The notes under the pieces were generated by a model that was not told the DNA's origin, did no database searches, and worked only from the letters and a program-made list of their open reading frames with translations. Source: Sapria himalayana (lineage: Eukaryota; Streptophyta; Magnoliopsida; Malpighiales; Rafflesiaceae). From it: a stretch of 64,000 bases of DNA. Shown one piece after another: positions 1 to 10,689 of this stretch. Position numbers and translations under genes: made by a program. The stretch spans positions 526,027 through 590,026 of the forward strand of contig JAREIK010002629.1 in assembly GCA_029783825.1 (NCBI GenBank). The letters run 5' to 3'. Position 1 is the first letter of the stretch. Every line of letters starts with the position of its first letter.

Positions 1-1018
1 TCTTCTCACACTTCTTCTCCTCTCCTCCTCCTCCTTCTCCTTCTTCTTATTCTCCTTCTTCTCCTTCTTCTTCTTCTTTTTCTTCTTCTTCTCCTCCTCC
101 TCCTCCTACTACTTCTCATCCTCCTCCTCCTCCTCCTTCTCTTCTTCTCCTTCTTCACCTTCTTCTTCACCTTCTCCTCCTCCTCCTACTTCTTCTCCTC
201 CTCCTCCTCCTCCTCCTCCTCTTCCTCCTCCTCCTCCTCCATCTCCTATTTCTTTTTCTTTTTCTTCTACTACTACTACTACAAGTACTACTACTACTTC
301 TTCTTCTTCTTCTTCTTCCTCTCCTTCTTCTTCTTCTTCTTTTTTTTCTTCTGGTCTTCTCCTCCTCCTTCTTCTTCTTTTTCTTCTCCTTCTTCTCCTT
401 CTTCTACTACTTCTCTTTCTTATTCTTCTTCTTCTTCTCCTCCTCCTCCTCCTCCTTCTTTTCTTCACCTTCTTCTCCTCCTCCTTCTTCTTTTTCTTCT
501 CCTTCTCCTCCTCCTCCTCCTCCTCCTCCTTCTCCTCCTCCTCCTTCTTCTTCATCTCCTCCTCCTCCTCCTCCTACTCCTCCTCCTTATTCTTTTTCTT
601 CTCCTTCTTCTTCAACTTCTTCTTCTTCTTCTTCTTCTCCTCCTCCTCATCCTCCTACTTCTTCTTCTTCTTCTTCTTCTCCTTCTTCTTCTCCTTCTTC
701 TCCTCATCCTCCTCCTCCTCCTCCTCCTTCTCCTTCTTCTCCTTCTTCTTCTTCTCCTTCTTCTTCTTCTTCTCCTACTACTTCTTCTTCTTCTCCTACT
801 TCTCCTTCTCTTTCTTCTCCTCCTCCTCCTCCTCATCCTCTTCCTACTTCTTCTTCTTCTTCTCCCACTTCTTCTTCGTCTTCTTCTTCTTCTTCTTCTT
901 CATATCCTCCTCCTCCTCCCCCTTCTTCTCCATCTTCTTCTTCTTCTTCTTCTTCTTATTCTCCTCCTCCTCCTTATACTTCTTCTTCTCCTTCTTCTCC
1001 TCCTCCTCCTCCATCTTC
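1..1018. repeat. Polypyrimidine CTT/CTC trinucleotide tract
   Basis: About 1 kb made almost wholly of CTT, CTC and CCT triplets with a few CTA and CAT interruptions. All apparent open frames across it encode only Arg, Lys, Glu or Gly runs and are artefacts of the triplet period. The tract is purine-only on the other strand, so it could form triplex (H-) DNA. It probably continues to the left of the window. Confidence 0.95.
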
Positions 1019-1270
1019 TCATTATTTTGGTGAAATGATTTCTAATTGAGAATTTTGACTTTACTAAACTTGGGATTTCTAGCCTTATAATTGGCATAGA
1101 TATTCATAGAGATTGAGAAAAAAAGGCATTGTGTATTAGGTAGTAAAGGTATGTGGAAGACATATTTTAGAGATATAATATATGTGATTGCAAACAAGTG
1201 GAGACTTTGATAGTGACTGGTATGAAGCTAATAGCCAAGTAATATCCTACTACTCAACTAGAAAAAGAAA

Positions 1271-1792
1271 AGATGGCTCTCATTCCATATGTAGTGTAGT
1301 TGGGAGCATCATGTATTCCATGATATATACTAAACCTATTACTTCACATGTAATGAGAGGATTAAGCAAATTTATGTTAATATGGAATATAAGCATTAGA
1401 TTGTAATCAAAAGAGCACTAAACTATTTTCATGATACTCTTGATTATACATTGTAGTTTGGTGGAAATAGTAATGAGGAGATCCTTGAAGGTAATAGAAT
1501 GATTGATGTTGATTGGGATAGAATATGGCGATCCGAAAGTCTACAAGAGCGGATATGTTCTTATCTTATATACTAGTTTTGTGAGTTGGATAAGTAAAAG
1601 AAAAGTAATGTTTTCCTTTTATCTTTTGAAGCAAAGTATATCACTTTAATTCATGTGAATAAAGAATTCATTTGGATAAGCAAACTATGTGAAGAGAATG
1701 ATTTTGAGTATAGCGGCCTAAGCTTAGATGTGATAGTTTAGGTGTCATCTATCTAGTAAGAAACTTGCCTTCCATTTGAGGATAAATCATAT
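1271..1792 (+). pseudogene. Old Ty1/copia relic, RT end and RNase H, 5' part
   Basis: Broken copia pol on the + strand. Visible pieces in shifting frames are the RT-end signature GSIMYSMIYTKP (family form GSLMYAMVCTRP), the spacer LDYTL.FGGN, and the RNase H stretch with DVDWD followed by FEAKYITL and EFIWISKLCEEN. Stop codons and frameshifts occur throughout. The text stops at 1792 in the RNase H end (FHLRINHI) and resumes at 6976, because a younger copia element with TSD CATAT was inserted here. LTRs of this old element were not delimited with confidence. Confidence 0.8.
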
Positions 1793-2321
1793 TGTTAGAA
1801 TTTTGTATCTATGTATATATTGTGATTATGCTGAGCATAACATCGATGGATTATGTATAACATAACACAACATCACAAGGAATAAGAAGAAAATAATCAC
1901 AACCACAACAAGCACTAGTTTTTAAATGGTTCACTAGTCATTCAATATGCCTGGCTACATCCACCTGGAAAAGCACATAGCACTTATAGATTTATTAACT
2001 CAAAATATTTTAGTACATAATTGAGAGAGAGAAAAGATGAACATAGCACATATATGAAATTATGGATATAACATGTATGTGTGTGTGTGTGTGTAACAAT
2101 TAGGGTTATACATAAAATAGAAATGAGTCAAATTTTTAAGAGTGGACTAGGTCATTCTCCAAAAATTCCCCTGGCCCACTGATCAGGCAGTAGGACCCCC
2201 ACTATTGTCTTAATGCCACATATCCTATTTCTCAACAAATTAGTACCAACACTTATAAATAAAACAAAGAAACAAAATAGAGGGTAATGGAAATAGATAA
2301 CAAAACAAATTATATACTACA
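1793..2321 (-). repeat. 3' LTR of the 1793-6970 copia
   Basis: Starts TGTTAGAATTTTGTATC and ends TATACTACA. It matches 6445-6970 along its whole length. A (TG)n run near 2078-2095 takes the place of a (TA)n run in the partner LTR. Confidence 0.92.
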
Positions 2322-2336
2322 ATCTTCATCTTAAGT
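2322..2336 (-). other. Polypurine tract of the 1793-6970 copia
   Basis: Read on the - strand, the bases just upstream of the 3' LTR are CTTAAGATGAAGAT. This is the purine-rich AAGxTGxAGAT type of plus-strand primer usual for plant copia elements. Confidence 0.7.
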
Positions 2337-2399
2337 TGTTTTGTATACAGATAGAGAGATGCTCTCTATAAATAATTAGTCCTACTAGGACACTAGCTA

Positions 2400-3900
2400 A
2401 TTTGATGTGTTCAGTAAGTCAAGATAGTCTCTTAACTTATTTAGAGTGATAGGCTTGGTAAACATGTCAATTAGATTATTATAGGTTTCTATATTCTTCA
2501 CTTTCACCCTCTTCTCAGATCGACAAAAATGATATCGTACATCAATGTGCTTTTCACTCTCATGGTGTACTTTTTTCTTTTGCTAAACAAATAGCATTGA
2601 GGTTGTCATCGAACACTAATGCAACCTTCTAGTAAAGGCCATGCTCCTTAAGAAAACCTTTCATCCAGATCTCTTCCTTCGCAGCTTCACTTAGAGCCAT
2701 ATACTCTACTTAGTGAAGGATAAGGTGAAAAAAGATTGAAGAGTGGCTTTTCAACTAACTATAGAGCCACATACAGTGAAGACAGCCAATTATAGACCAT
2801 CTAATTTCAATATCTTTTGCATAGTCAAAATTAGAATATCCAGCTAGCATGAATTCAAATTAATTACCAAATATCAGATCTACATTAGATATATCCTTAA
2901 GGTGCCTAAGTATCCTTTTTACAGCTTTCTAGTACTCTTGATTATGGTTTATCATAAGCCTAATCATTGCACTCACTACATGAGCAATATCAGGTCTAGT
3001 GCACACCTTGAGATACATAAGGCTCTCGATAATACTGGAATAAGGAACCTTAGACATTTGTTCCTTAACAAGTTTAGACTGAGAATATAACACTAATGAC
3101 AGATTAAAGTTGGAAGCATATGACATGGACAAAGGGTTACAATAAGCCATTACAAATCTAGATTGAATGTTTTGAAAATATTGTTTCTATGATAGAAATA
3201 ATTTTCTTTTAGTTCTATCTCTGAATATTTCCATGCCCTAGAATTCTCATTTCCCCTCCTATATTTTTAATATCAAATTCAGAAATGAAAACATTTTTCA
3301 ATTCCTGATTCAGATTTATTTTTAGTAGTGATATGCATATCATCTATATACAATAATAAGTAAATATATGAATTATCATTTAGCCTTTTGGAATAAATAT
3401 AGTAGTCATGATCACACCTACTGTATTCATGACTAGTCATGAAATAATCAAACTTCTTGTACCATATAAGATGAGATTGTTTATGTCCATATAGAGACTT
3501 CAAAATCATACATAATTGGGTTTGTTTAATTGATACCTCAAAACCCTCAAGTTAGCTCTTGTAAATTTCTTTATTTATACCTCCATGAAGAAAAGTAGTT
3601 TTAACATCTATTTATTCAAGTTTAAGATCTCGATGTGCTACTAATGCTAGAAGCACCTAATTAAAGTATGTTTGACTACTAAAGAGAATATATCACTATA
3701 ATCAACACCCTCTTTTTGATTGAACCCTCTTGCAACTAGACGTGCCTTGAATTTTACACCACCAACAAATGAGGCATTTTCTTTCTTCTTTAGAATCCAT
3801 TTGCAAGAAACTATCTTTCTCTCCTTTGATTTAGATACAATAATCCAAGTACCATTCTTATGAATGGATTCAATCTCTTCATTCATGGTAACTAACTATG
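2400..3900 (-). pseudogene. Copia reverse transcriptase and RNase H, broken
   Basis: Frames on the - strand show the RT start (GTWIIVSKSKERKIVSCKW, then FKARLVARGFNQKEGVDY at about 3647-3886). These are followed by SLYGHKQSHLIWYKKFD and LLLYIDDMHITTKNK at 3279-3509, where YIDD is the RT active-site loop, and by SSIIESLMYLKVCTRPDIAH at about 2929-3090. The RNase H region runs on to about 2400. The RT catalytic loop is still readable, but the frame is cut into at least three parts by stops, so no functional protein is expected. Confidence 0.88.
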
Positions 3901-4199
3901 AATCGAATTCATGACATTTAACAGTATCCCTAAGAGGAGGATGGTTCAGGAATATCAATTTCTTTGGAAACTTGTAGGGCAAACTCTACAAATTCATCAA
4001 AGCTAAATCTTAGAGGAGGACCTTCATTTATCCTCCTTAGTCTATCAATAGCAATATTGTAGTGATTAGAAACTTTAGGTATAAGTTAAAGATCATGTTT
4101 AGAAATTGACTCTCAAGATCATATTCATGATCAACTGTTAATTGTCTAGAGATAAATTTAGACATCCTTCTTAGAGCCACATAATCAGATTTTAGCTCC

Positions 4200-5560
4200 A
4201 CCTTAAGTTTAGATTGAGGAGCTTTAGATGACTATATAGGACTAGGTACTTGTTTTATGATGATACTTTCATCAAAGGTAATACTCCTAGAGAGGATCAC
4301 TCTAATTTCAGATGGTGATAAGATACGGAATTCCTTGACTCCATGACAATATCCTATAAATATTGCTTTTTTTTCTCACAGTTCAAGCTTACCATCATTT
4401 ACATGATAGTAGGAAATACAACTAAATACTTTTAGACTAGAATAATCTGTAGGTTTACTAGACCATACCCCAAATGGAATTTTGAAATCAATTCTACTAT
4501 GTTATGATCTATTTATCAGATGACATATTGTATTAATAGCTTCGCCTAAAAACTTTTTACCTAAGCCTAATTGAGAGAGCATACACATAGTTCTCTCCAA
4601 AAAAGTTTGGTTTATTCTTTTAGCAATACCATTTTGCTAAGGAATATCCCTAACTATTTTATGTCTAGCTATATCATTGTCTGTTCATATCAATTTAACC
4701 TTCTTAAGTATTTGGTTTTTTACTTAGCTAACCCATTACCTAAACTTTCTAAAAGTTTCAGATTTATATTTCATCATGAATGCTTAAGATACCCTAGAGT
4801 AGTCATCTAATAGACATAAATAGTATCAGGCACCATCAAGAGATGTGACCCTAGAAGGGCCCCAATAGTCAGCATGGATATAATCTAAAATGTCATTTGT
4901 GTAGTGTATAGCTTTACCTAACTTAGTTCTATGTTTCTTGCTGAAAATACAATGTTCACAAAAATTCAATTTACTAATTTTATGACCAACAAAAAGGTTA
5001 AGATCAGAAAAAAGATTTATACCTTTCTCACCCATATGTGCGAGTTGCATGTGTCATAATCTAGTAAGATCAGCTTCAGCTTTTGATACAGGCTCTCTAG
5101 ATATGATAGCAGTAGTCCCTATCACTGTGGAACTTATTAGTGTGTATACTGTTCTACTCTTCTTCCCCTTCAGTATGATATAGTCTCCTCAGTGAATATT
5201 TAGTATTTGCTCACCGCCACTAAAGGTACATCCCTGATCATCCAGAATGTAGAGAAAGATCAGATTCATAGTCATCTATAGAATGTGCCTTACATTTGAT
5301 ATAGAGTTAATATGGCCATCAAATGTCCTCAGCCTGACTATGCCAACTCCAACAACTTTACATGGTTGGTTGTTGCTCACAACTAAATGACCAACCATCT
5401 TCATATTGTATTTACTAAACCATTCCAAATATGTACTAGTGTTAAAAGAAGCACCATTATCTAGGATTCAGACATCGGACTTTGCAACAATAGTAGAGGT
5501 GACCAGCACGATGCCATCTTCATACATGGCATCACATGCTATAGCAGCAATAGGTGGGGG
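4200..5560 (-). pseudogene. Copia protease and integrase, broken
   Basis: The segment at 4826-5050 gives HMGEKGINLFSDL, the conserved CEHC of the integrase HHCC zinc motif, and HADYWGPSRV, which contains the first catalytic Asp of the integrase core. The gag-pre/protease boundary lies just upstream, where WILDNGASFNTST near 5460-5490 is the protease active site with DNGA in place of DSGA. Later integrase text down to 4200 is in pieces. Confidence 0.85.
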
Positions 5561-5589
5561 AACAAGCTGACCCAGTTGATCATGTCTCA

Positions 5590-6352
5590 TCTTCTTCCTT
5601 GTGCATCTAGTTTTCTAATACCCTTTCTGTTTTTAGTAGGGACATGTGTCATCCTTTTTGGACCTTTTCTAAAATTTGTTCCCCCTTTTCTTGAATGAAG
5701 CAAGCTAGGGCCTCTTGTTCATTGCCACCAATCTAGTAGCATGATGCTTAGGACATTCAACAATTGACTTCTAACTCATCTCTCTAAAGTATAAAGAAGA
5801 CCAAGAATCCTCTAGAGAAATGTCAACCTTCCCCACTATCAATGATTCCACAAAGTTTTTATTTGAAGCTGGAAATAAGATCAGTAGCAAAAGTGTAATA
5901 TCCTAATCCTTCATCTTGGCATCTACATGCTTTATGTCCATTGGATGCTATTCAATTCATCCAAATGCTTGTTTAATTTAATCCAATCCTGCATCCTTAG
6001 TGTGAAATGTCTCCTTTTTTAAAAAAGCTTATTCATGAGTGACTTTTTCATATACAATGACTCCAATTTGATCCACAAGCCTATAGTAGTATCCTCATCT
6101 TCTACCTCAGCTATCATCTCATCAGCTATGCTTAGGAGAATCATAAGTGGGCCTTCTCTTCACACCTTCATACCTCAGTGACTGAGCCTCTATTATCCCA
6201 TCAACAGCACTACAACCATCAACTAGAGGGCTCCATCGATCAAAGTTCTTCAGATGTGCTTACATCTTTATCTGCCACATACTAAAACCATTCATGCCTT
6301 TGAATTTTTTAGTAGTGGGGTTCAATGTTCCAGACACTTCAACAAAATTCAT
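5590..6352 (-). pseudogene. Copia gag (UBN2-type) with zinc knuckle, broken
   Basis: The start codon is taken at 6352 because MNFVEVSGTLNPTTKKF runs straight into FSMWQIKM, the conserved gag FxxWKxKM block. Several stops follow. A decayed CCHC knuckle reads CPY.KQKGY.KTRC near 5600-5650, where His has become Tyr and another position has become a stop. Gag normally packages the RNA in cytoplasmic particles; this copy cannot. Confidence 0.8.
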
Positions 6353-6430
6353 AGATTGCAAAATCAAAATAATTGTACTAGCAACATAACTAGAAATTCA
6401 TCAACATAATAGAAACTGTAACATAACCTC

Positions 6431-6442
6431 TCTCTTATACCA
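6431..6442 (-). other. Primer-binding site (initiator Met tRNA type)
   Basis: On the - strand, TGGTATAAGAGA starts 2 bp inside the 5' LTR end. It differs at two positions from the usual copia site TGGTATCAGAGC. Confidence 0.8.
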
Positions 6443-6444
6443 AT

Positions 6445-6716
6445 TGTTAGAATTTTATATCTATGTATATATAATGAGTATGTTGAATGTAATATCAATG
6501 GATTGTGTAAAACATAACATAATATTATAAGGAACAAGAAGAACATAATCACAACCACAATAAACACCAATTTTAACTTGTTTCACTAGTCATTCAATAT
6601 GACTAGCTACATCCACCAGAAAGTGCATAGCACTTGAAGATTTATTAACCCAAAATATTTCAATACATAATCTAGAGAGAGGGGAGAAGAACAAAGCACA
6701 TATTTGTGATTATAGA

Positions 6717-6753
<37 letters not shown>

Positions 6754-6970
6754 GAGTTATACATAAAATAAAAATAAGTCAGATCTTTAGAGCAGACCGG
6801 GTCATGCTCCAAAAATTTTGGTGGCCTACTGACTAGGAAGTGGGACCCCATTATTATCCTAATATCACATATTCAATCTCTAAAAGTATTAGTACATGTA
6901 CCTATAAATAAAATAGAGAATCAAAACAGAGGATTAAGAAAATAGATAACAAAATAAATTATATACTACA
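6445..6970 (-). repeat. 5' LTR of the 1793-6970 copia
   Basis: Starts TGTTAGAATTTTATATC and ends TATACTACA, followed at once by the CATAT duplication. It carries a (TA)n microsatellite at about 6719-6747. Confidence 0.92.
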
Positions 6971-6975
6971 CATAT

Positions 6976-7160
6976 TGACATTTAGTACCATTTCATTCAA
7001 GTGCAAGTTGATTAAAAGATAATTTAATTGAAGAAAATCAACATGAAAAAGAATGCTACTAAATACTTGACAAAGGGTTTGGCTATAGTGAAGTTCTATT
7101 AGCATAGAGCTAAGACAATGATGAAGAATAAGTATTCACCAAGTGAGAGAATATTATGAT
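6976..7160 (+). pseudogene. Old Ty1/copia relic, RNase H end, 3' part
   Basis: Continues the + strand frame broken at 1792: DI.YHFIQVQVD, then KKNATKYLTKGLA, the conserved C-terminal NPADMLTKGL block of copia RNase H. A purine tract AAGTGAGAGA at about 7139-7148 follows, as expected just upstream of a 3' LTR. Confidence 0.8.
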
Positions 7161-7510
7161 AGGATCATACTTCCTTTGAAGATACTACTTATCTAATGGA
7201 GTTGTGATTCTATTATATAGGGTATTATTTGACTAAAGTTACAAGTTCTACTAAGAAGTCATAACCCTATTCTATGTAGTCATGATTGGACTAAAGATGT
7301 AAGATCTATTGAAGAGTCACACCATATTATATGGAGTCACAATTGGACTAAAGCAAGAATATCCACTAGAGTTCGGAGTTGTGACCTTGATCTTGGAGTC
7401 ATGACCTGAATGGAGACACAACCTATTTTTGCGGATATGACTAGAAACTTTGCCTTGTAGTCATGACTTGTATTATGAAGTCACAACTTCTCAAACTCAA
7501 TATATTTTGA
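7150..7510 (+). repeat. Probable 3' LTR remnant with short CATGAC-type repeats
   Basis: Follows the purine tract of the old copia. It contains repeated blocks of the form GGAGTCATGACC/GAAGTCACAACT every 30-40 bp. No second LTR copy was found in the window, so the LTR assignment rests on position only. Confidence 0.4.
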
Positions 7511-7799
7511 TCCAAGTACAAATAGTCTTGATTTTTTGTCATATATGAGGATGAATGAAAAGGGGAGGAATTCATATTAACAGTCTTTACATATTAATAA
7601 TCATATATGAATGTTTGTATGAAAGTAAAAATGACCATTTGATTTTTTTGCCTCCTTATACAATTTCATTGTGTCTTCATTTCTATTCTTCTACATTTCT
7701 TTTAAATAAGCTTATTTCTCTTTAGTTATTTGTTGAATCTCAAGTTTTTATCACCAAGTTTCCCTGTGTGCATAAATATTTTTTTAGACACACCTATAA

Positions 7800-8670
7800 T
7801 CTCTTTAGATGCCTTTTTTTATACAACTAGTTACTCCATTTCATAAAGTATTTATATTTATATCCAATGGAGCATTAACTTTGTCTTCTAGATATTTTCT
7901 AAAAAATACTTACCATTTCACCCTTAATTCCACTACGTTTTTTTCAAACACTCTTATAGTGATTGTACTTTCAAAAACACAAATCCATTATGACTAGTAT
8001 ATGTTGAATGGTTAGACTTTTTCTTGGTATTACTTTATAGTCTTTGTATAATATTTTATCATCTCTCCTAATGAAAAAAAGTTTATTAACTCATATTAGA
8101 ACAACTTGTTGAGGTAATCAAGTATTCCTCTCTTTTCTTAAAGTAGATATTATCTATATAAAAGTCATAAGCTAAAGCAAAATATAAGACTGCTCCTCAC
8201 ATTCTATTCCTTTTCTGAACTGGTATTCTTCATGATATCTCTCATAATTCACATTACTTACCCTGATATATACTAATTTAAGATTCTTCCAACTATGATC
8301 ATTTATTCCCTTGGTTAACCTTGCACTACACTACAGCTTCACAAAAAAATATATTCATTTTTTTACTATGTTCTACTTATGAAGCATAGTCACTAATCAC
8401 ATTTATGTCCTATACACCTACTACTAGTTTGATTGTTATAAGTTTATCACTAGTTCTATTGACCTACAATATTATTTTTAAGTCTTCATCCATAATTATT
8501 CTAATATCATTTCTAATTATACCTCTGCCCACTTATAACCATATTTCTTTCTTGATTTTTCACCTTTCCACTTTCTTATAAAATTCTATATTAATATTTT
8601 TATACTTTAGGATATTAACAAACTCTATGCTCTTACCATTTATTGATCTAATGTTCCAAACTATACCTTA
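7800..8670 (-). pseudogene. LINE (RTE-type) endonuclease relic
   Basis: Reading the - strand from 8670 gives VWNIRSINGKSIEFVNILK, the start of an AP-like endonuclease (family form TWNIGTLTGKSMELVKTLK). Later pieces in shifting frames are MDEDLKNNIV, SDKLITIKLVVGV, FALAYDFYIDNIYFKKREEY and a degraded copy of the segment ending SLTTQHRLVVMD. The order and spacing match the plant non-LTR endonuclease often labelled craniofacial development protein 2-like. No intact frame remains and no RT part was recognised. Confidence 0.75.
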
Positions 8671-9650
8671 AACCTACCAACTAGGAATAACTTCTACACT
8701 TGCCCTCATCAAAATAGATGGGGGAACCCTTGCTTTTTTGATATTAGGACTAGGTGACATCTAATGTTCCAAAATATACCTAAAGCAACATTATAGCATG
8801 TTGCTTAAAGTTGGAAACTACTTAATATTAGCACATATCAATGATTTAGGATTCATAGTATATTGGTGACAAATTTATTAATATTAGTTGTCTATCTGAT
8901 GCCAACATCATGGTAATGAATAATTTGCTAAATTAAATCTTCCGAATTTTGTATGCTCATGTAAAATTAGTAAATCTGGCACCATTTATTATTCATTGGA
9001 AATTTGTGGATTTTTATTTTTTGACTTTAGATTTATGAAACAAAAATAAAATATAAAGCAATATACTATTGTGTGTGTTTGTTCACAAAGATATTTTTTG
9101 TGTAATTGTTCATGTGCACAATGTACATCATACATTATATATGAACAATATATAGTGTGCATGTGTATAACTAATGCATGTGTATAATATATATCTTATA
9201 TAATTGATATTGGTAAGTACAAATCATGTTGCATGTTATATATTGTGGGTGTGTTTTGATGTATTAATTATCGATATGCATATTTTATATGATTCAAAAG
9301 TAAAATTTATACGTATATGTTCATATGGTCTACCACAAGATGGGTACTGCAGTTTATTTTTAGTTTTTCTTGGCTTAAATTAACTCATTTAAATGTGTTA
9401 TGTAGTTATTACATCATATAAAATTTATTTTATAATTTGAATGCTATTGTTTTTTTTTGTTTTTTTTTTGTAGCTTTAAATGCACCATGGACTAGAAGTA
9501 ATTGAGATAACCCAAAATGGAAAATTGTAGTTTTCCATTTTTTGTTACTCACCATATAGTGCATTATTCAAAAACAAAAAAAAACACAATACTTTTTTTT
9601 TCTCAAGGAGCACATGATAGAATATGACGAACTAGAAAACATGACAATAC
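8671..9650. other. AT-rich DNA, no gene seen
   Basis: No coding signature was found. A short phrase TAATGTTCCAAA.TATACCT occurs twice (about 8651 and 8762), possibly from duplicated LINE leader sequence. The rest is unassigned AT-rich sequence. Confidence 0.6.
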
Positions 9651-9673
9651 TTCTTCTTCTTCTTCTTCTTTTT
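9651..9673. repeat. (TTC)n microsatellite
   Basis: About seven TTC units ending in a T run. Confidence 0.9.
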
Positions 9674-10598
9674 CACATGGATGTAAGATAAAAAATAATC
9701 ATAAAACAATAGGGAAAGCCTGCTTTTATTATTTCGACTATTATTATGTGATGAACACAAAAGAAAAATATAACACACCCAAAATAAATTAGAGAAAGAG
9801 AGGGTTATTTTTTCTTCTCGGTGTGCTCCCAATTTTAATTTTTGGATGGTTTTTATGCATGGTTCTCCACTAATGACACATTAAAGATTTAATGAAGTTA
9901 GGTTTTCCCTTCAACCATCTTTATTTTTATTTTCATGTTTACAATGTTGTTGTAATCATGATTGTTGTTCTGTGTTATTGTGAACTTATTGTGTGGTGTT
10001 GTTTCTATTTGTGATGTTATTGTTGTTTTTGTTGATATTCTCTTGTTGTTGTTGTTGTTTTTGTTTTTTGCTAATGCCAAAGGTGTCCTTTGATCTCTCC
10101 AAGAATAATCTAACCTAAAGAATATCACTAAATTTTTGTGGGGCAATCAACACACAAGTACTAGGTTATATGATAAGTTCTATCTTTTTTTTTATGGATT
10201 TTATATTCTTGATGCTTTCAATTTTGGTTGGAAACGTTATTTTTTGTGTGTGAAGTTGTATATCATATATTGTGAGAATGAATAAAACTTTTGAATAAAT
10301 TTTTGTTGAATTTCATGGTTATATAAATGTGAAAATTTATTATATTTTAATTGGAGTTTGTTGGATGTTAATTTGCTTGATTTTATTAGAGTTCAAGTCA
10401 TTAAACTCATCAAAAACTATAGGTTAGAGTTATTTTAGCAACAACTTTTAGAAATTTAATTCTATAAAAATGTTTAATAATATTTTATTTTTAAAATATG
10501 TAATTTTAGTTTTCTTAAAAAGTGCTAAAATTAAAAGTAGGAAATTTAACTTGGATTTTCAAAATTTTCATTTAAGTTTCACCCAAACAAAAATATCT
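9674..10598. other. AT-rich DNA, possible 5' LTR of the following copia
   Basis: No gene was recognised. GTT-rich low-complexity sequence lies at about 10015-10070. Because a primer-site block begins at 10599, the final few hundred bases may be a decayed 5' LTR, but no partner LTR was found. Confidence 0.4.
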
Positions 10599-10686
10599 CC
10601 AACAAAGTGGCATTGTAGCACTTAGATACCAACAAAGTGGCATTATAGCTCTATGATACCAACAAAATGGTATCACAAGTTTGAGA
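10599..10686 (+). repeat. Three tandem 30-bp units resembling a copia primer-binding site
   Basis: Units start at 10599, 10629 and 10659, each beginning CCAACAAAGTGG or CCAACAAAATGG. The third reads TGGTATCACAAG, close to the tRNA-iMet site TGGTATCAGAGC. The first two read TGGCATTGTAGC and TGGCATTATAGC, decayed versions of the same site. The block sits directly upstream of copia gag-pol text. Confidence 0.65.
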
Positions 10687-10689
10687 TTT

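Larger units (their letters stand above)
1793..6970 (-). mobile_element. Complete Ty1/copia retrotransposon (old), 5178 bp
   Basis: Two LTRs of 529 and 526 bp, each reading TG...CA, are flanked by the exact 5-bp target duplication CATAT (1788-1792 and 6971-6975). The internal region reads on the - strand from a tRNA-iMet type primer site beside the right LTR, through gag, protease, integrase, RT and RNase H, to a purine tract beside the left LTR. All coding parts carry stops and frameshifts. The LTRs differ at many positions (roughly 15-20 percent by eye), so this is an old, non-autonomous copy. It split an older + strand copia element. Confidence 0.93.

Noticed and set aside
109..1097. Open frames rich in Arg, Lys and Glu
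   Set aside because: They follow from reading a CTT/CTC triplet repeat; there is no gene signature, and all frames on that strand stay open together.
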